This document shows positions 61,349-64,000 of a DNA stretch of 64,000 bases, piece by piece; the first letter of the stretch is position 1, and the number at the start of each line of letters is the position of its first letter. The notes under the pieces are model-generated. The model was not told the origin of the DNA. It ran no database searches and saw only the letters and a program-made list of their open reading frames with translations. The stretch is from Chryseobacterium luteum (GTDB taxonomy: Bacteria; Bacteroidota; Bacteroidia; Flavobacteriales; Weeksellaceae). The DNA is taken from contig NZ_JPRO01000008.1 in NCBI RefSeq assembly GCF_000737785.1, positions 1 through 64,000 on the forward strand. Reading direction: 5' to 3'. Made by a program: the position numbers and the translations under genes.

Positions 61349-63709
61349 ATGTTTAATTATAGACTGAATAATTACTTTTTAGTTACGATGTTTCTATTGG
61401 CTTCTGTTTCTGCATTTTCGCAAAAAGCAGCCAGAAAGCCACAGCAGGAAAAGTTTAGTGCACAGAGTAAAAAAGCCGGAGCATTTATAGATGTAAATGT
61501 ACCTACTTATGCACCTTCTGCGTTCAGCATAGATCAGCTGGTGAAAAATGTGCTGATTTCCGGAGGATCTGTCTGCGCGGCTCCCAATGTGAGCAATGTA
61601 ACTATCTCCCCCAATCAGCTGCCGACAGATACAGAAAGAGCTTGGGGATATTTTCATAAAGGAACCACCAATTTTCCTTTTACGGACGGAGTTGTGCTTG
61701 TTTCCGGTAAAGCAAGAAGAGCAGGAAATGGATTGGAATCATCTACATTAGGTGATATGGTTCCGGGAGCAGGAATAAATGATCCGGATCTGGTAGCAGC
61801 GATTAATCCGCCGGATGTCCTTAAAGATGTTGTATCTCTGGAATTTGATTTTGTTCCGAACAGCAATCAGGTGAAATTTAATTATTTATTTGCTTCAGAA
61901 GAATATACAAGTGGATTTCCGTGTGGCGATTTTGCAGACGGTTTTGCGCTCCTTCTTAAAAAAGCAGGTGACCCAACCTATGAAAATTTGGCTATTTTAC
62001 CCAACGGAGCGGGCCCGGTAAGTGTTCTTAATATCGTGCCACCTGGAGTGGGATGTGATGGAGAAACTATTAACGAGCAGTACTTCGGCGGATTGAATAC
62101 CCAGAATATTGAAACCAATTTCATAGGTAGAACCGTACCCCTTACAGCAGTGGCGACGGTTGTCCCGGGCCAGACCTATCATTTTAAAATGGTTATGGCA
62201 GATGCAGTGGATACCAATTATGATTCCGCAGTATTTCTGCAGGGAGGATCATTTGATATCGGAATGACTATCGTTGACAGTAACGGAAACCCTCTCGGAG
62301 ATACCCTGAATATGTGTGATAATACTCCACAGACTTTAAAAGCACAGGTAACTGCCGTTCCGGGAATGACTTACAAATGGTACAAAAACGGAGTTGTGAT
62401 TCCTAATGCAACCAGTGCCGTATATATAGCGACCTCGCCGGGAGTGTATGAAGTGAGAACTTTTGTAAGCGGAACAGAATGCCAGAAGGCAAACATTACC
62501 ATTATAGGAGGAACTTCTCCTGCTGCCCAGAATGCGACATTAAAGCTTTGTGCTACGCCTTCTCTCAGTACTTTCAATTTAGAAGATGCAAAACCACAGA
62601 TAAGTACAACACCGGGTGCCGTATTTAGCTTTTATGCCAATCAGGCGGATGCACAGGCTCAAAACAGCAGTTTTATTACCGGTCTCACGAATTATAACGG
62701 TACCGACGGACAGGTGATCTATGTAGTCGTTTCCAATGGAGCGTTCTGCAGCAAAATTGTAACACTGACGTTGAAAAGAGAGGAAACACCTGTTGCCCAG
62801 CTTAATGCTCCGAGACTGAGGATCTGTGAAGGGGAAGCCCTTATATTAACAGCTTCCGGTGGTGTAACCTACCAATGGGGAGATGCTTCTTCTACCGGAG
62901 GAGTAAGAACAGTGAGTCCAACCCAGACAACAACTTATACAGTATATGCTATCGGTGCACAGGGATGTAGATCATTACAACCTGCTACCATTACTATTGA
63001 TGTAGTTCCTGCTATTGTATCCTCACTGAAAGGTGGGCAGATCTGCGAAGGAGATATGATCCTTTTAGATGCCGGATCCGGACCTGGATATACCTATGAA
63101 TGGAATACAGGAGAAACCTCTCAGGGGATTACCGTATCAACTCCGGGTGAATATACAGTAATGATCAGCAATGGAGTATGTTCCAAAGAATTTAAAACCC
63201 AGGTAATACGGGCTGTAGTTCCTGAAATCATAAAAGTTGAATATAACGACAGCGGAACAATGATTCTTACAGCAAGTAATCCTAGTAACGGTCCGTTAGA
63301 ATATTCCGTAGACAACGGCTTTACATGGCAGGCATCCAATGTATTCTCCAATGTTCCTAAAAATACAGTGATATCCATTCGCGTTAAAGTGAAAAATACC
63401 AGCTGTGTAGGATTCCTGGAATACTTTACATTTGTCATGAAAAATGTGATCACGCCGAACGGAGACAATGTAAATGATATCATAGATTTCAGCGGAGTAA
63501 GCAGCTACAAAGACTTCCATGGCCTGGTTTTCGACCGTTACGGAAGAGAAGTGTTCAAAGCCGGAAAAACAAGACCGTATTGGGATGGCTATTTCCAGGG
63601 GAAACGTCTGCCAACCGCTTCTTACTGGTACCAGGTGACCTATCAGGATCCTGCCAGTAAACAGACGGCTGTGAAGACAGGATGGATTCTTCTTAAAAAT
63701 TTAGAATAA
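61349..63709 (+). CDS. Choice-of-anchor-L domain protein, T9SS type B (gliding C-terminal domain)
   Basis: The 786-residue secreted protein has a signal peptide (to SAFSQ). It carries a choice-of-anchor L domain (TNFPFTDGVVLVSGKA, SLEFDFVPNSNQVKFNYLFASEEY and FPCGDFADGFALLL, about residues 110-310). Several Ig-like beta domains with paired Cys follow (about 320-690). The C-terminal type B T9SS domain reads NVITPNGDNVNDIIDF...FDRYGREVF...YWDGYFQGKRLPTASYWY. Such proteins are surface adhesins or filaments attached to gliding machinery. A terminator follows. Confidence 0.9.
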   Translation: MFNYRLNNYFLVTMFLLASVSAFSQKAARKPQQEKFSAQSKKAGAFIDVNVPTYAPSAFSIDQLVKNVLISGGSVCAAPNVSNVTISPNQLPTDTERAWGYFHKGTTNFPFTDGVVLVSGKARRAGNGLESSTLGDMVPGAGINDPDLVAAINPPDVLKDVVSLEFDFVPNSNQVKFNYLFASEEYTSGFPCGDFADGFALLLKKAGDPTYENLAILPNGAGPVSVLNIVPPGVGCDGETINEQYFGGLNTQNIETNFIGRTVPLTAVATVVPGQTYHFKMVMADAVDTNYDSAVFLQGGSFDIGMTIVDSNGNPLGDTLNMCDNTPQTLKAQVTAVPGMTYKWYKNGVVIPNATSAVYIATSPGVYEVRTFVSGTECQKANITIIGGTSPAAQNATLKLCATPSLSTFNLEDAKPQISTTPGAVFSFYANQADAQAQNSSFITGLTNYNGTDGQVIYVVVSNGAFCSKIVTLTLKREETPVAQLNAPRLRICEGEALILTASGGVTYQWGDASSTGGVRTVSPTQTTTYTVYAIGAQGCRSLQPATITIDVVPAIVSSLKGGQICEGDMILLDAGSGPGYTYEWNTGETSQGITVSTPGEYTVMISNGVCSKEFKTQVIRAVVPEIIKVEYNDSGTMILTASNPSNGPLEYSVDNGFTWQASNVFSNVPKNTVISIRVKVKNTSCVGFLEYFTFVMKNVITPNGDNVNDIIDFSGVSSYKDFHGLVFDRYGREVFKAGKTRPYWDGYFQGKRLPTASYWYQVTYQDPASKQTAVKTGWILLKNLE

Positions 63710-63728
63710 TATTTTATATAGTTTATGG

Positions 63729-63760
63729 AAAGGCTGGCATTTTTGTCAGCCTTTCTTATT
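63729..63760 (+). terminator. Terminator of the anchor-L protein gene
   Basis: AAAGGCTG and CAGCCTTT arms with a T-rich loop, followed by CTTATT. Confidence 0.75.
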
Positions 63761-63859
63761 GTTTTCAGACAAAGCAGGATTTATATTGCAGAATAACTAA
63801 ACTTGTATTAGTGATAATGTAAATTGCGTTAAATTAAGTTTCAATCAAAAAAAATAGTA

Positions 63860-63867
63860 TTTTTGTT
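63860..63867 (+). promoter_or_regulatory. Promoter -7 box of the last gene
   Basis: TATTTTTG fits TAnnTTTG, 16 bp before ATG 63884. No good -33 element is seen. Confidence 0.5.
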
Positions 63868-63883
63868 TAAAATACTATAAAAT

Positions 63884-64000
63884 GTTAAATAGGAGGATTG
63901 GAAATTTATTTTTGGCGTTATTTTTTGCATTAATCGGAAGCTTTGTTTTGGCTCAAAACACAGACAGAGCAGCGATACCTGCTAAAAAAGCTAATGCAAC
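63884..64000 (+). CDS. Secreted protein, 5' end only (partial)
   Basis: This is the first 39 codons of a gene that runs off the window. It has a signal peptide MLNRRIGNLFLALFFALIGSFVLAQ, followed by NTDRAAIPAKKANA. By its position beside the anchor-L protein it may be another T9SS cargo, but no domain is visible here. Confidence 0.65.

Noticed and set aside
1..64000. tRNA, rRNA, prophage, transposase and secretion-system structural genes
   Set aside because: I looked for conserved tRNA arms, 16S/23S phrases, integrase, transposase or phage motifs and T9SS core genes (PorV, GldK-type) and found none.

Overview
This 64 kb window is a typical low-GC Bacteroidota chromosome segment, most like Chryseobacterium or a close Weeksellaceae relative. 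Three things support this: many proteins end in type IX secretion (T9SS) sorting domains; the upstream regions carry the Bacteroidota promoter box TAnnTTTG with few Shine-Dalgarno sites; and several genes have typical flavobacterial forms, including a fused E1 alpha/beta 2-oxoacid dehydrogenase, DnaE with an N-terminal proofreading exonuclease, and a DUF937-OmpA fusion. I saw no rRNA, tRNA, CRISPR array, insertion sequence, integrase or phage gene. Most of the window is chromosomal core with a secreted-protein component.

Layout. 0-6 kb: the end of an alpha/beta hydrolase, an AAA+ ATPase, an FAD oxidoreductase and two small orphans flanked by inverted low-complexity repeats, then prfB and a DedA protein. 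6-11 kb: a lipoprotein esterase, a thrombospondin-3-repeat protein, a DUF808 membrane protein and a delta-60-repeat T9SS cargo. 11-17.6 kb (minus strand): grpE-dnaJ, a 0.6 kb hairpin repeat array, mntH with a likely metal-regulated operator, the DUF937-OmpA protein and proS. 17.8-23 kb: a Gly/Trp/Tyr-rich lipoprotein with a FadL-type porin, then a methyltransferase/ZIP pair divergent from an RlmL-type methyltransferase. 23-25 kb: an AraC regulator beside the wreck of a short-chain dehydrogenase that still has its promoter and putative regulator sites, and an orphan gene. 25-34 kb: a glycosyltransferase, a methionine-gamma-lyase-like enzyme with a divergent Lrp regulator, bestrophin, branched-chain 2-oxoacid dehydrogenase E1 and an S8 protease. 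34-44 kb: dnaE and two T9SS surface proteins sharing nearly the same sorting domain. 44-50.5 kb: a K+ channel with a newly noted 52-residue membrane protein, Nif3-like and degenerate zinc-ribbon coiled-coil proteins, an acyl-CoA synthetase and an acyl-CoA dehydrogenase. 50.5-64 kb: lipoproteins, a T9SS metalloprotease, prfC, a CPBP protease, an RdgB-type nucleotidase, an RNase Z operon ending in a perfect-heptad coiled-coil protein, and a T9SS type B anchor-L protein. The start of one more secreted protein runs off the end.

The genes do not form one obvious pathway. They fall into translation and protein quality control (prfB, prfC, proS, grpE, dnaJ), metal handling (mntH, ZIP), acyl-CoA and branched-chain acid metabolism (E1, acyl-CoA synthetase, acyl-CoA dehydrogenase), and a strong T9SS secretome. 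No defence or mobile system is evident. The least explained structures are the 0.6 kb repeat array, the inverted repeat cassettes near 1.6-3.9 kb, several conserved-looking losses of catalytic or metal-binding residues (AAA+ Walker A, DnaJ zinc centre, DnaE PHP site, zinc-ribbon cysteines), and several short palindromes at promoters.
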